DNA of 64,000 bases from Clostridium_AD sp050717515 (GCF_050717515.1 NZ_JBOITL010000022.1:124001-188000), one strand, 5' to 3'. Shown: positions 1-9,673, numbered from the stretch's first letter. Numbers and translations: made by a program. The notes: generated from the sequence alone by a model not told the origin.

Positions 1-708
1 AATTTTCTCCCAAAGTTTGAACTCATCTAGATCTATAATGTCTTCATCAATAATGAAATTATGATCTTCACTTTTCATATATATAATAAAAAGTAATACC
101 CCTAGAGAATATATATCACTAGAAATACTGTCTTTTCCACCTGCTAATATTTCTGGCGCCTTAAAATAATCAACCTTATTTTCTTCCTTCCAGAAACCCT
201 GTGTTTCAAGTTCAATAGTGGCAAAATCTTTGAATTTAATGCAATTTTCTTCACCTTTTTCTATACTTGAAACTATAATATTCGATAAATTTATACCTCC
301 ATAAATAAAACCTTTTAAATGAAGATAATTTATACTTTGGCAGATTTCTATAAACAAATCTAATATATCTTCATTTGACATTTCATCTGCAATATCTAAA
401 ATGCTAAAGTTATTTTGCACATATTCATTTGTGTAAAAATACACTTTATCATTTAATTTTTTATTATCTAAAAGCTTAACTAGGTCAAAATCATATACTG
501 ATGTTATATTTTTGCAGTCTAGGTTAGTTAAACTAATGAACTCTTTTGTATAGAATTCTATTAATTCTTTTTTTAGATATTCTGAATTAATAATATTTAA
601 TTGTACCGTATCGTAATTTTTTATTATGTCATTAACTACATAACTGGAAACTACCCTATTTTGTTTTATACACTTAACTATTCTGTATCTATTGTTAATA
701 ATTTCCAT
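1..708 (-). CDS. Pseudokinase-like protein, N-terminal 236 residues (cut by window edge)
   Basis: An open frame runs from an ATG at 708 to the window edge without a stop, behind a good AAGGAAG ribosome site. The fold reads as a Ser/Thr kinase: the APE motif (APEIL, residues 184-188) and a helix-F-like SDIYSLGVLLF (197-207) are present. The catalytic parts are missing. There is no glycine-rich loop near residues 7-20, the beta-3 lysine position reads VQLNII, the catalytic loop reads YGGINLSNII (136-145) where HRDxKxxN is expected, and DFG reads DFA (161-163). I infer a pseudokinase domain that binds or scaffolds. In clostridia such domains often head long multidomain signalling proteins, but the rest lies outside the window, so the overall function is unknown. 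Confidence 0.7.
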   Translation of the reverse strand, partial: MEIINNRYRIVKCIKQNRVVSSYVVNDIIKNYDTVQLNIINSEYLKKELIEFYTKEFISLTNLDCKNITSVYDFDLVKLLDNKKLNDKVYFYTNEYVQNNFSILDIADEMSNEDILDLFIEICQSINYLHLKGFIYGGINLSNIIVSSIEKGEENCIKFKDFATIELETQGFWKEENKVDYFKAPEILAGGKDSISSDIYSLGVLLFIIYMKSEDHNFIIDEDIIDLDEFKLWEKI

Positions 709-1008
709 TAAAATCACTTCCTTAAATATTAATTAAATTATAACCTGAAGTGCTACAATACTAAAATCAGCTTTGACCCTGTACCACAATACAAATATAA
801 CATATTTTTTGTATATCATCATCACTTTGCAGAAAAATTTTTCTATAATTTTCTATTTTTTATAATCTCTCTAAAATTTGTACTTTTCTATCATTATAAC
901 AAATCCTTATAGACTTTATCTTTTTTTTTTGTAAAACGTCAAATATTACTACTAAAACAACATATCCAATACTGTTGTTGCATGCATAAGAATTGAATAA
1001 CCTAACTT
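709..1008. other. Intergenic, no gene seen
   Basis: This 300-base AT-rich gap lies between the pseudokinase start and the end of the exporter gene. It must hold the promoter for the pseudokinase gene. A TATAAT-like element on the minus strand is visible near 738-743, but no convincing -35 box. No ORF with a ribosome site is seen. Confidence 0.5.
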
Positions 1009-1983
1009 TTAAACTTTTTTTGTTTCTGTATTGATAATTATTATGCCTACTATAACTAAAATAACCGCCATTATAACCTTAGTCCCAACCACCCTTTCGC
1101 CTAGAAACACATAGGATAAAAACACACCAAATAAAGGTATAGAAAATTTATATATAGTAACCTTTCCAACTCCATTATATTTAAGTAAAACTGTCCATAT
1201 TGAAAAGGCTGCTGCGGATATAAATCCTAAGTATAAAAGCAATACTGAACCCTTAGGACTAAAATCTAATCCCCTGGCTCCTCCAGCAAATCCTGTCAAT
1301 ATCAAAAATATAGAACCAATAAATAGCTGATATCCTGAAATTACAAAGGTGGGTATGTCCTTTGCAATCTTTTTAGTGTATATACCAGCTAAGGCACCTA
1401 CCAAACTGGAAATTATTACAAATCCATCTCCTGTTAATGTAAATCCACCTTGAATTTCCCCACCACTCATGTTTACAATAGCTACACCTATAAATCCAAG
1501 TACCACTCCTATTATTCTCCTAAAACTAAGTTTATCTTCTTCATAAAAAAAATGAGCTATAATAACGCTGAAAAATGTGGTTGTAGCTGCCAATATAGAG
1601 CCCTTTGTACCACTAGTATTTGAAAGACCTATGTAAAAAAATACATACTGTATGGAGGTTTGTACAAATCCTAAAAAGGCTACCTTAAATATATCTTCCC
1701 TTCTTACCTTTAAAGATCTTCCTGTTATTATGCAAAATGTGAATACCATAAGAGCAGATACTAAAAATCTAAAACCTGCAAAAAGTATCTTTTGATAAGT
1801 ATCATTTCCTCCTATAGAAAATATCTGATAACCTACTTTTACTGATGGAAAAGCACTTCCCCATAAAAAACAACTTATAAGTGCTAAAATCATAATTATA
1901 TATGATTTATTAAATATTATGCTTTCTTTATCTTTGTTAATTCTATTTTCCTTGTTTTTATCTTTATAATTATTAATTTTCAA
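1009..1983 (-). CDS. DMT-superfamily (EamA) transporter
   Basis: A 324-residue integral membrane protein with about ten hydrophobic segments after a charged 25-residue N-terminal tail, the usual length and layout for two EamA repeats. WGSAFPSVKVG in the first helix and the SAAAFSIWTVLLKY segment in the second half are typical of this family. Members export amino acids, nucleosides or other metabolites, and the substrate cannot be read here. The start is a TTG at 1983, supported by AAAGGAGAG eight bases upstream; the next in-frame ATG lies inside the first membrane helix. It appears to be a single-gene unit. Confidence 0.85.
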   Translation of the reverse strand: MKINNYKDKNKENRINKDKESIIFNKSYIIMILALISCFLWGSAFPSVKVGYQIFSIGGNDTYQKILFAGFRFLVSALMVFTFCIITGRSLKVRREDIFKVAFLGFVQTSIQYVFFYIGLSNTSGTKGSILAATTTFFSVIIAHFFYEEDKLSFRRIIGVVLGFIGVAIVNMSGGEIQGGFTLTGDGFVIISSLVGALAGIYTKKIAKDIPTFVISGYQLFIGSIFLILTGFAGGARGLDFSPKGSVLLLYLGFISAAAFSIWTVLLKYNGVGKVTIYKFSIPLFGVFLSYVFLGERVVGTKVIMAVILVIVGIIIINTETKKV

Positions 1984-2048
1984 ATATATCTCTCCTTTTG
2001 ATGATATTTATAAGACTAACCTTTTACCCATATTATTAATGTAACCTT

Positions 2049-2079
2049 AAAAACACCCCCAATAATTGGAGGTGTTTTT
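2049..2079 (-). terminator. Rho-independent terminator of map
   Basis: An AACACC/GGTGTT-type stem with a short loop, flanked by A and T runs, sits just after the map stop codon. Read on the minus strand it ends in a T run. Confidence 0.85.
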
Positions 2080-2095
2080 AATATACAATGTAGTT

Positions 2096-2959
2096 CTATG
2101 TTAATATCTCATATCCAGTTTCAGTAACACGTATGGTATGCTCCCACTGAGATGACAATGAACCATCTATTGTAACAGCTGTCCAATCATCTTCAAGCAC
2201 ATCAGCCTCAGGGCTTCCGATATTAAGCATAGGCTCAATAGTAAAGGTCATATTAGGTAGTAATATTGTGCCTTCTCCCTTTTTGCCTATATGAGGTACA
2301 AAAGGTTCTTCATGAAACTCAAGTCCAACACCATGCCCACCATAATCATATACTACAGAATATCCATGACTTTCTGCATGCTGTTGAATTGCATTTCCTA
2401 TATCCCCAAGGGTATTGTAGGGTTTAACCTGCTGTATTCCAAGATCTAGACACTCTTTTGATACACGTACCAAATCTATTGCTTCTTTTGAAGCTTTACC
2501 CATAATAAACATTCTATTGGCATCGCCATAATAGCCATCTAATATGCAAGTCACATCCACATTAACTATATCACCATCTTTTAGAACTGTATCATCAGGT
2601 ATGCCATGGCATATTACATCATTTATTGATGTACATACACTCTTAGGAAAACCACCATAGCCTAATGGTGCTGGATATGCATTATGCTCAACAGTATATT
2701 CATGCACCCAAGTATTTATTTCATTTGTAGTTACTCCCACTTTTATTCGCTCACCCACCATATCAAGTATTTCATGAGTTAGCTTGCAGCTCTTTCTTAT
2801 ACCATCTATTTGTTCCTCTGTTTTCATAATATCCCTAGGTATTTTATAACCTACTTTTTGTTCTATATTACTTATAAATATATCCTGCTCCATATGGCAT
2901 CTTTTATATTTCTTACCACTGCCACACCAGCAAATATCATTTCGTGATAGTATGCTCAT
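2096..2959 (-). CDS. map: Methionine aminopeptidase type I with N-terminal SEC-C zinc motif
   Basis: This enzyme removes the N-terminal Met from nascent proteins in the cytosol. The first 25 residues hold a SEC-C zinc motif (NDICWCGSGKKYKRCH), a tag shared with SecA and thought to help ribosome or SecB binding. The catalytic domain follows, with the metal ligands visible in NVDVTCILDGYYGDAN, GGHGVG, TIEPM and QWEHT, and the substrate His in ICHGIPDD. The start is the ATG at 2959 behind GGGAGG. An in-frame TTG 15 bases upstream overlaps that ribosome site and is unlikely. At 287 residues it fits SEC-C-carrying clostridial enzymes. It is monocistronic and lies outside the ribosomal protein operon. 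Confidence 0.93.
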   Translation of the reverse strand: MSILSRNDICWCGSGKKYKRCHMEQDIFISNIEQKVGYKIPRDIMKTEEQIDGIRKSCKLTHEILDMVGERIKVGVTTNEINTWVHEYTVEHNAYPAPLGYGGFPKSVCTSINDVICHGIPDDTVLKDGDIVNVDVTCILDGYYGDANRMFIMGKASKEAIDLVRVSKECLDLGIQQVKPYNTLGDIGNAIQQHAESHGYSVVYDYGGHGVGLEFHEEPFVPHIGKKGEGTILLPNMTFTIEPMLNIGSPEADVLEDDWTAVTIDGSLSSQWEHTIRVTETGYEILT

Positions 2960-3221
2960 TATATTTCCTCCCAATTAGAATTATTCAAGCCATCAATTAC
3001 AATTTAGTTTAACGGCATATGCTTATTTCTAAGTGATCTTGAATTTTCAAGATAATATGCTATATTGATAGTTTCACCCTTAATTATAGTTTATAATTGC
3101 AAGTATTCAACCTTATTCTAAAATCTTTTTTATAAATTATTCTAAGAGAAGGTATAACAGCCACCAAATATAATAACCCTAACTCTGTAATTAACTTAAT
3201 AACTTATCAACAGCAAAGGAT

Positions 3222-4511
3222 TTAATTCATAACTTCTTTCGCTCCACCCTCTATTATTTCCACACTTTCGCCCATTAGCATTCGAGTACTCTTTTCAGAA
3301 TTTTCAGCTCTCCACACCTCTGCACTCTCATTAAGGTTATATTTTTCTTTACTTGCCAGTGCATCAGTTAAGGGTAAAACTTCATAAACAAATTTATTAT
3401 TTTCAGTATATCTATGTACCCAAGTAGGTATATAAGATACTCCACTTATTGTAATATTATTAGATAAATTGCTCTTCTTAATTTGTATATTTACAATAAT
3501 CCCATCCTCAGTATATCTATTATTAGTTCTTTCATATTGCTGATTTGAAATAAAATTTCCCATTGAGTAAACCACCAAGGACCTTTTACCTGTTTTTTCT
3601 GAAGTTATAAATTTAATAGGTTGAACAACGTGTGGATGACTTCCTAAAATAATATCTACTCCATAATCACATAATGCATTGGCAATTCGTTTCTGATGGA
3701 TATTAGGCGCTCTCTCATATTCGTTCCCCCAATGAATATAGAAAATAATTGCTTCTGCTCCCTTAGTTTTCATTTCATCAATTTGTGCTTTAATTTTACG
3801 CAGGTCCTCTTCAATGTGTTCATAACTAAAGGTGTTCAATAAATCTACAATATCACTTGGGATTTTTATTGCATTTAGCGTCTTATCTTGTCCCTTTCTT
3901 GGTGTTTCAAAGCTATAGCTTATAACTCCTAATTTTATGCCTTTAACTTCTTGTATTAGGTAAGACGGCTTCTGCAGATTCTCCCTTGTGCCAAGGGCTA
4001 TAAGTTTTCTCTTTTGGATTTCTTCAAGGGTTTTAAGAACTCCAGCACTTCCCTTGTCAATAGTATGATTATTAATTGTAGATAAAATGTCAAAACCACA
4101 ATCCTTCATAGCATCAACTATGCTACTAGGGGAATTGAAAAGCGGAAATCCTGTATATTTCTCCTTTTTACCAGCTAAGGTGGTTTCAAAATTTGCAAGA
4201 GCAATATCTGCGGATTTTATATGTGATTTCACATATTTAAAATTATTTTCGAAATTATATTCTCCTGTGTCCTTATTAAATTGTGCTTTTAACTGATCTT
4301 CATGAATTAATATATCCCCCACGGCTATAACGCTTGCCACTTTATATTCTAGCTTCTCACTTGCTGGCAATTTTTTTTCAACCTCTTTTTTATTAACCTC
4401 AGGATCTTTATTGGCTTTATAATTATCACCCTTGATATTAATAGTTATTGCGCTGATAAGTGTCGCTACGAAGATGCATATAATTACTAGTGCTTTAATA
4501 GACTTTTTCAT
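3222..4511 (-). CDS. CapA family protein (metallophosphoesterase fold)
   Basis: A 429-residue protein with one N-terminal membrane segment (about residues 7-24), then a CapA/PGA_cap domain of the metallophosphatase superfamily. Family motifs are clear: VGDILIHE, ANFETTLAG, STINNHTIDKG, ILGSHPHVVQP and SMGNFISNQ. CapA proteins take part in poly-gamma-glutamate capsule formation, but many clostridial homologues sit alone, without capBC, and their substrate is unknown. That is the case here, since no capsule genes are nearby. It is probably membrane-anchored with the domain outside. The start ATG at 4511 directly precedes the basic MKKSIK stretch. Confidence 0.85.
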   Translation of the reverse strand: MKKSIKALVIICIFVATLISAITINIKGDNYKANKDPEVNKKEVEKKLPASEKLEYKVASVIAVGDILIHEDQLKAQFNKDTGEYNFENNFKYVKSHIKSADIALANFETTLAGKKEKYTGFPLFNSPSSIVDAMKDCGFDILSTINNHTIDKGSAGVLKTLEEIQKRKLIALGTRENLQKPSYLIQEVKGIKLGVISYSFETPRKGQDKTLNAIKIPSDIVDLLNTFSYEHIEEDLRKIKAQIDEMKTKGAEAIIFYIHWGNEYERAPNIHQKRIANALCDYGVDIILGSHPHVVQPIKFITSEKTGKRSLVVYSMGNFISNQQYERTNNRYTEDGIIVNIQIKKSNLSNNITISGVSYIPTWVHRYTENNKFVYEVLPLTDALASKEKYNLNESAEVWRAENSEKSTRMLMGESVEIIEGGAKEVMN

Positions 4512-4612
4512 TTTACATCACCACTTTACATATTAATTAAATCGAAATTACATAATAATATTATACCATTTTTTATAATATATGTATTATATTTGTAATT
4601 GCATATATTTTC

Positions 4613-4651
4613 ATTTTAAGTGTAAATACTGTATATATTTACACTTAAAAT
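4613..4651. repeat. Perfect 16-bp inverted repeat in a divergent promoter region
   Basis: Arms attttaagtgtaaata (4613-4628) and its exact complement (4636-4651) are separated by 7 bases. It lies between two divergently transcribed genes, so it cannot be the terminator of either. An operator or DNA-bend site is more likely. A 15-bp direct repeat, gtaaaatatattatt, also occurs at 4665 and 4725, exactly 60 bp apart. No other gene-like feature is seen in 4512-4883. Confidence 0.6.
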
Positions 4652-4883
4652 TGCAACTTATGTTGTAAAATATATTATTTATACCTTATTAATAAGTAAT
4701 ACTGTGATTTTAGCCCTTAATAGTGTAAAATATATTATTATGTCTTTAAATTCCATTAATTTAAATTATTATGTATGTGTGGTTTTTTTTCACTAAAAAC
4801 AAGCTTTAATATTAATTTAAATATTAGAACTCATTAAAATTGTATAAATTACTTAATTGTTATATTTGGGGTGTGATGTAGTT

Positions 4884-6002
4884 ATGAGACTTGTACCAAT
4901 CGAATTTGCAAAACCAGGAAATTTCTTGGCTAAAACTATATTTGATAATGATGGAAGGATTTTATTAAGAGAAGGTGTTACTTTAACCGAAAAATTTTTG
5001 TTAAGAATTAAAGGTTTACAGATTTATTCTGTGTATATTAATGATGAATATAGCGAAACTATAATTGAAGATGTAATAAAACCTGAGTTACGCCAAACTG
5101 CTATAAAAGCTGTAAAAGACACCTTTTATAGTTTTGAAAAATACAGTTTATATTCTAATAATATAAATTTTAACGAAAAAAAATTTGCAAAAGAAAAACA
5201 ATCCTATTTCGAATCTATAGGAAGTATTGCGAGAGATATAATTGACGAAATTATAAGCAAGAAAAATGTAATGATTAATCTGGTAGATATTAAAAGTATG
5301 GATAATTATACCTACCAACATAGTGTAAATGTAGCTGTAATTTCTCTAGTATTAGGTGTTCAGTTGCAACTAAACCAAGATGAACTTTATACTTTATGTA
5401 TGGGCGCACTGATACATGACATAGGTAAAGTTCTTGTTCCAAAAGAAATAGTTCTAAAACCTGGCCCCTTAACTGATGATGAGTTTAAAATTATAAAGGA
5501 GCATACTACTAAAGGCTATGATTATTTAAAAGGTTCTTTGGATATATCTGCTCCCGCCAGAATTGTAGCTCTTCAACATCATGAAAAAATAAATGGACAC
5601 GGATATCCAGATAATATAAAAGATAAATCTATAAATAGATTCGCTAGAATCGTTGCTATTGCAGATGTGTATGATGCACTTACTTCGGACAGGCCTTATA
5701 GAAAAGCTATGTGCCCTAATGATGCTGTAGAATATATTTTCTCCCATGGTGACACCCAATTTGATTATGAAATGGTTAAAGCATTTTCTAAGGCAGTTGT
5801 TCCTTACCCCCCTGGAACCCTAGTAAAACTTAACACTGGTGATATCGGGGTAGTCACAGATGTATTTCCTAACTTTGCTTTAAGACCTCAAGTTAAAATC
5901 GTGAAAAGTGGAATCACCGCTAATTCAAAAGAAATTGGGACAACTATTTCATTAGTAGAACATTTAGATATAGTAATTGAAGATATCGAATTTGCCATTT
6001 AA
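4884..6002 (+). CDS. HD-GYP domain protein, probable cyclic-di-GMP phosphodiesterase
   Basis: A 372-residue soluble protein. The N-terminal 120 residues contain no domain I can name (MRLVPIEFAKPG start, common in clostridial HD-GYP proteins). The HD-GYP domain follows with HDIGK, an HHEKINGHGYP stretch and ADVYDALTSDRPYR, all signature residues of active c-di-GMP hydrolases. A short C-terminal part contains GTLVKLNTGDIGVV. The ATG at 4884 is chosen because the family starts with MRL(V/I)P and GGGGTG lies about ten bases upstream. The in-frame TTG at 4857 has no ribosome site. It is monocistronic and ends in a strong hairpin. Confidence 0.88.
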   Translation: MRLVPIEFAKPGNFLAKTIFDNDGRILLREGVTLTEKFLLRIKGLQIYSVYINDEYSETIIEDVIKPELRQTAIKAVKDTFYSFEKYSLYSNNINFNEKKFAKEKQSYFESIGSIARDIIDEIISKKNVMINLVDIKSMDNYTYQHSVNVAVISLVLGVQLQLNQDELYTLCMGALIHDIGKVLVPKEIVLKPGPLTDDEFKIIKEHTTKGYDYLKGSLDISAPARIVALQHHEKINGHGYPDNIKDKSINRFARIVAIADVYDALTSDRPYRKAMCPNDAVEYIFSHGDTQFDYEMVKAFSKAVVPYPPGTLVKLNTGDIGVVTDVFPNFALRPQVKIVKSGITANSKEIGTTISLVEHLDIVIEDIEFAI

Positions 6003-6029
6003 TGTTTTACACTCAGGTTTCTTAAACGT

Positions 6030-6067
6030 AATAAAGGGTATTCTGAAATATCAGAATACCCTTTATT
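6030..6067 (+). terminator. Terminator after the HD-GYP gene
   Basis: A perfect 17-bp stem (aataaagggtattctga and its complement) with an AATA loop lies 27 bases after the stop. The AT-rich flanks may let it work in both directions. Confidence 0.85.
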
Positions 6068-6168
6068 ATTAAAAATCATTAATTAACGTAGTCAGTTAGA
6101 ACTTAGACTATTTAACTAACTTATAGTTTGCTATAAGCCACTATACCTTTGAGCTATTGGGAGTCTTA

Positions 6169-6426
6169 CTATACACTTCTTTTAAGATACTCATATTTAT
6201 TAGAACCTGCATTGGCTACTAAATTATTATTAGCTATTTCTGTAGCTTCTTCAATATTCTTTGCCTTAAACATTATAGTTCCACCATTTCTATTATACAT
6301 TCCCCCACAAATTAAATACTTAGAAGAATGATTAACCTTGTTTGTACTCGCAGTATAAGTTATTGCTAAACTGTCATTACCCTGCTTTGAATAATTAATC
6401 TTAACCCATAAATCCTTTGTTTCCAT
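6169..6426 (-). CDS. Small protein of unknown function (85 aa)
   Basis: An 85-residue soluble ORF with GGAGGT eight to nine bases before its ATG, so it is likely translated. It has no signal peptide, membrane segment or Cys cluster. The sequence is rich in Asn, Lys and Tyr with a central GGMYNRNGGTIMFKAKN stretch. I do not recognise a family. It stands alone between the terminator of the HD-GYP gene and that of the two-component operon. Confidence 0.65.
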   Translation of the reverse strand: METKDLWVKINYSKQGNDSLAITYTASTNKVNHSSKYLICGGMYNRNGGTIMFKAKNIEEATEIANNNLVANAGSNKYEYLKRSV

Positions 6427-6650
6427 ATTGTTTTACCTCCAGTTAAATCATCTACTAAAGTGGTCAATAAAATGCAGTCCAGCTGTAAATCTAAGCCGCT
6501 ATAAAATACAATAACTATATATTAAAAAATACTTTACAGGTATTTTTATTTTTATTACTATATTCACATTATAGCGAACATTTGTTCTCATGTCAATAGA
6601 TTTCATAAATTTTTGATATCTTTTCTAATTATATATGCTTGTCCTATAAT

Positions 6651-6686
6651 AAATATTACTCCTAATAAGTATTAGGAGTAATATTT
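6651..6686 (-). terminator. Hairpin after the response regulator gene
   Basis: A perfect 16-bp stem (aaatattactcctaat and its complement) with an AAGT loop, 45 bases after the response regulator stop. It probably ends the ABC/two-component operon on the minus strand. Confidence 0.75.
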
Positions 6687-6730
6687 AATGGAACCTCAAT
6701 AATTAAAAAGGTACAAGTTTAGAATATTTT

Positions 6731-7426
6731 TTATACCCTAAGCCTGTACCCAGTGCCCCAAACAGTTTCAATATATTGAGGAGTAGACGTAGATACCTCA
6801 ATTTTCTCTCTGACTCTGCCAATATGTACTGTAACAGTTGCAGTATCTCCTATAGCATCAAACCCCCAAATTTTTTCAAATAATTCATCTTTGCTAAATA
6901 CTCTATTGGGATTTTCAGCTAGATATAGCAATAGGTCAAATTCTTTTTGAGCTAAATTTATTTCAGCTCCATTCATAAATACCTGTCTACAATCTTTTTT
7001 TATTTCTAGCCCTCTTATTATGAGAGTATTGTTTTTGACGTTGCCATTAAATTTATTCTTTATTCTTTCATAATTTCGAATATGTGACTTAACTCTGGCA
7101 ACTAATTCACTGGGATTGAAGGGCTTTGTAATATAGTCATCTGCACCAAGACTTAAACCTTTTATTTTATCAATGTCTTCCTTTTTTGCAGAAACCATTA
7201 AAACTGGAATATCCTTATCCTCTTGCAAACTACGAAGGATAGTATATCCATCCATTTTAGGAAGCATAACATCAAGAATTAACAAATCAAATTGATTTGT
7301 TTTTAAGGCATTTAATCCATCTACCCCATTATTACATATTTTAACCTCAAAACCCTCAAGCTCTAAATAGTCCTTTTCAAGTTCAGCAATGCACACATCG
7401 TCTTCAACTATTAAAATTTTTTTCAT
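6731..7426 (-). CDS. OmpR-family response regulator
   Basis: 231 residues. The receiver domain (1-115) has the acidic pair EDD, the phosphoacceptor Asp in LLILDVMLPKMDG and the Lys in YITKPFNP. The C-terminal winged helix (about 130-230) ends in the typical ETVWGTGYRLRV. It is the partner of the kinase immediately upstream (9-base gap) and the last gene of a four-gene unit with an ABC exporter. It most likely controls that exporter in response to a cell-envelope antibiotic or peptide, by analogy with Bcr/Bce-type modules. The start is backed by GAGGAG. Confidence 0.93.
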   Translation of the reverse strand: MKKILIVEDDVCIAELEKDYLELEGFEVKICNNGVDGLNALKTNQFDLLILDVMLPKMDGYTILRSLQEDKDIPVLMVSAKKEDIDKIKGLSLGADDYITKPFNPSELVARVKSHIRNYERIKNKFNGNVKNNTLIIRGLEIKKDCRQVFMNGAEINLAQKEFDLLLYLAENPNRVFSKDELFEKIWGFDAIGDTATVTVHIGRVREKIEVSTSTPQYIETVWGTGYRLRV

Positions 7427-7435
7427 AATACTCCT

Positions 7436-8878
7436 CTATCCCTCTAGTATTTTACCGAATGATATTAAAATGCTTGTACCATGATTTTCATGACTTACAG
7501 CCCATATTGTGCCCTTGTGTCCCTCTACAATTTGTTTTGCAATTGCAAGTCCAAGGCCGCTTCCTGTTGCTTCGCTTCTTGCGCAGTCCGCTCTGTAAAA
7601 CCTATCAAAGATTTTATTTACATCCTTCTCATCAATACCGCAACCGTTATCCCTTATTTCAATAATAATGCTAGAATTAGTTTCTCTAAGCAGTATGGTA
7701 ATTTCACCTTGCTCTTTATCCATATATTTACGAGCATTATCAATAATATTTAGTATAACCCTCATTAATCTTTCTCTATCTATTTTAACGTATTTTGATC
7801 CTTTTAAATCGTTTTTTAAGCAGATTTTTATATTAGATTTTTCAAGTTCTATAGAACTTTCATTAATGCAGTAATTAAAATAATCTATAATATCAGTTTT
7901 TTCAAAATTAAAGGGAAGTTGACTAAGATCCAATTTGGAATATAAAAGCAAATCATTGATCATAACATCCATTTGTTCTGTTTTTGAATAAACAGTTCTT
8001 AAGTATCGTTCTTCCTTTTCAGGAGTATTAGCCACACCATCTAAAATACCCTTAACATAACCTTTTATTGAGGTTATAGGTGTTTTAAGATCATGAGATA
8101 TACTAGAAACTAACATTGTCCTGTTATCATCATACTTTTTTTTCAAACTAACAGCATCCTTAAGTTGTACTCTCATCTTTTCAAAATCAGCGCATAACTC
8201 CACAATTTCTTCATCGCCACCTTCTATGATTTCTAAACTTAAATCACCCTTACTAATATCTCTCACAGCTGTTTTCAAAAGTGACAAGGGCTTTATTATT
8301 CTTTTTGAGAACACATAGGACATAAATATATTAACCCCTATAAAAGTCATAATGAATACCACAATGATAAATACAATAAATTTTTCAAGAATACTTGAAT
8401 ACTCAAAAGTTGGTGCCAATAATATAGCATTGCCTAAAGATTCATCTTTAAACCTAAGTGGTGCTACTTCCACCATATAATCTTTAGTATCAATTACAAC
8501 TATTTTCTTTTGAGATTTACTTTCAGCTTCTAATAAGCATTTTTCTATATCTATTTTATTTACATCCTTGGATGTGAAAATAACATTATTGTTTTTAAGT
8601 ATTATAAGGTCTCCATCTATATTTGATAGCTTATGATACAAATACTTCTGAAACTTTAGATCTTCTATATCATCAGGATTTTGTTTCCATATGGTACTTT
8701 TAGTATCAGCTAACTCCGTTTTTAAAAATATAAATTTTTTAAAATTATCATAACTTACATCCTTATTAAAAATTGTTGAAGAAGCAAAAATAAATAGCAT
8801 TGCCGCTATAATTGTAATGACAAAAGGAATTAATATAGTTATAGTATTGGAGATAATTAACCGTTTTTTTATATTCAT
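7436..8878 (-). CDS. Membrane sensor histidine kinase
   Basis: 480 residues: first membrane helix (about 11-35), an extracellular region of about 130 residues, second helix (about 167-190), HAMP linker, HisKA with SSISHDLKTPITSIKGY (His near residue 260), and an ATPase domain with IDNARKY (N box), IRDNGCGID (G1) and GSGLGLAIAKQIVEGHKG (G2). The long extracellular region differs from the short loop of classic BceS kinases, so it may bind a ligand itself. It sits between the ABC permease and the response regulator and is probably co-transcribed with both. Confidence 0.92.
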   Translation of the reverse strand: MNIKKRLIISNTITILIPFVITIIAAMLFIFASSTIFNKDVSYDNFKKFIFLKTELADTKSTIWKQNPDDIEDLKFQKYLYHKLSNIDGDLIILKNNNVIFTSKDVNKIDIEKCLLEAESKSQKKIVVIDTKDYMVEVAPLRFKDESLGNAILLAPTFEYSSILEKFIVFIIVVFIMTFIGVNIFMSYVFSKRIIKPLSLLKTAVRDISKGDLSLEIIEGGDEEIVELCADFEKMRVQLKDAVSLKKKYDDNRTMLVSSISHDLKTPITSIKGYVKGILDGVANTPEKEERYLRTVYSKTEQMDVMINDLLLYSKLDLSQLPFNFEKTDIIDYFNYCINESSIELEKSNIKICLKNDLKGSKYVKIDRERLMRVILNIIDNARKYMDKEQGEITILLRETNSSIIIEIRDNGCGIDEKDVNKIFDRFYRADCARSEATGSGLGLAIAKQIVEGHKGTIWAVSHENHGTSILISFGKILEG

Positions 8879-8920
8879 TTTTCACCTCAAAGACCTTCTA
8901 AATTCGCTTAATCTGGACTT

Positions 8921-9673
8921 TTAAAATTCTTTTTTATCAAATAAATAATATCCTGCTGTAAAAAATATTATACCATAACTTAGCATCATCATAAATTGAA
9001 GAAAAATTTTAAGAGCAGGTATAGTTTGCATATTATATAGCGTATACCATTCCATCATAGTGGTAATAAACATACCCGAATATCTGTAAAATATAATTCC
9101 TAATCCTTTAAAGGTAACAAAAACAAAAATAGATAGGAAAAATACACCTATTCCACTTCTAATTATATTGGTGAAAAAAGCGATAATTATTGATAAAATA
9201 ACCATAGGCATTAATGTTACAATGTATGAGAGTAAAATTTTAAAAACACTTCCTAATGCCAAGGAATTCGAATTAAAAAGACAACCAGCTAGTATTGAAA
9301 AAATCATCAAGAATAAAAGATTGCCAAGTATAAATAACATAATTGCAGTTAACTTTGATACATAAAATTTAAATCTTGAAATAGGCCTTGTAAGTGCAAT
9401 TTTCATAGTATTTTGTGAAAACTCCCCAGAAAAACTTTCTATTGTAACAAGAGCCGTAAATAGTGGCAGAATTGTATTAACTGCTAAAGAAAGAACAAGC
9501 ATAGGAAATTCCATGCTAGAAACCCCACGCACCCCAAACCCACTTCTTAATACCACCATAGATAATTGTCCTATTATTATAAAAATAAGTGATATAACCA
9601 TAGCAACTAAAATTTTTTTTCTCTTATATAGCTTTTCAACTTCATTTGTTAAAGCAGCTTTAAATTCTACCAT
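8921..9673 (-). CDS. ABC-2 type transporter permease
   Basis: A 250-residue membrane protein with about six hydrophobic segments and the EFSQNTMKIALTRPISRFKFYVSKL stretch region typical of BcrB/NatB-like ABC-2 permeases. It should form the channel for the ATPase encoded just upstream. The ATG at 9673 lies inside the end of the ATPase gene (14-base overlap) with GAGGTGG as its ribosome site, which suggests translational coupling. A longer start at 9715 would overlap the ATPase gene further and has no ribosome site. Confidence 0.87.
   Translation of the reverse strand: MVEFKAALTNEVEKLYKRKKILVAMVISLIFIIIGQLSMVVLRSGFGVRGVSSMEFPMLVLSLAVNTILPLFTALVTIESFSGEFSQNTMKIALTRPISRFKFYVSKLTAIMLFILGNLLFLMIFSILAGCLFNSNSLALGSVFKILLSYIVTLMPMVILSIIIAFFTNIIRSGIGVFFLSIFVFVTFKGLGIIFYRYSGMFITTMMEWYTLYNMQTIPALKIFLQFMMMLSYGIIFFTAGYYLFDKKEF

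Noticed and set aside
2960..2974. Longer start for the methionine aminopeptidase (TTG at 2974)
   Set aside because: The TTG overlaps the ribosome site of the ATG at 2959, and the SEC-C motif starts normally from that ATG.
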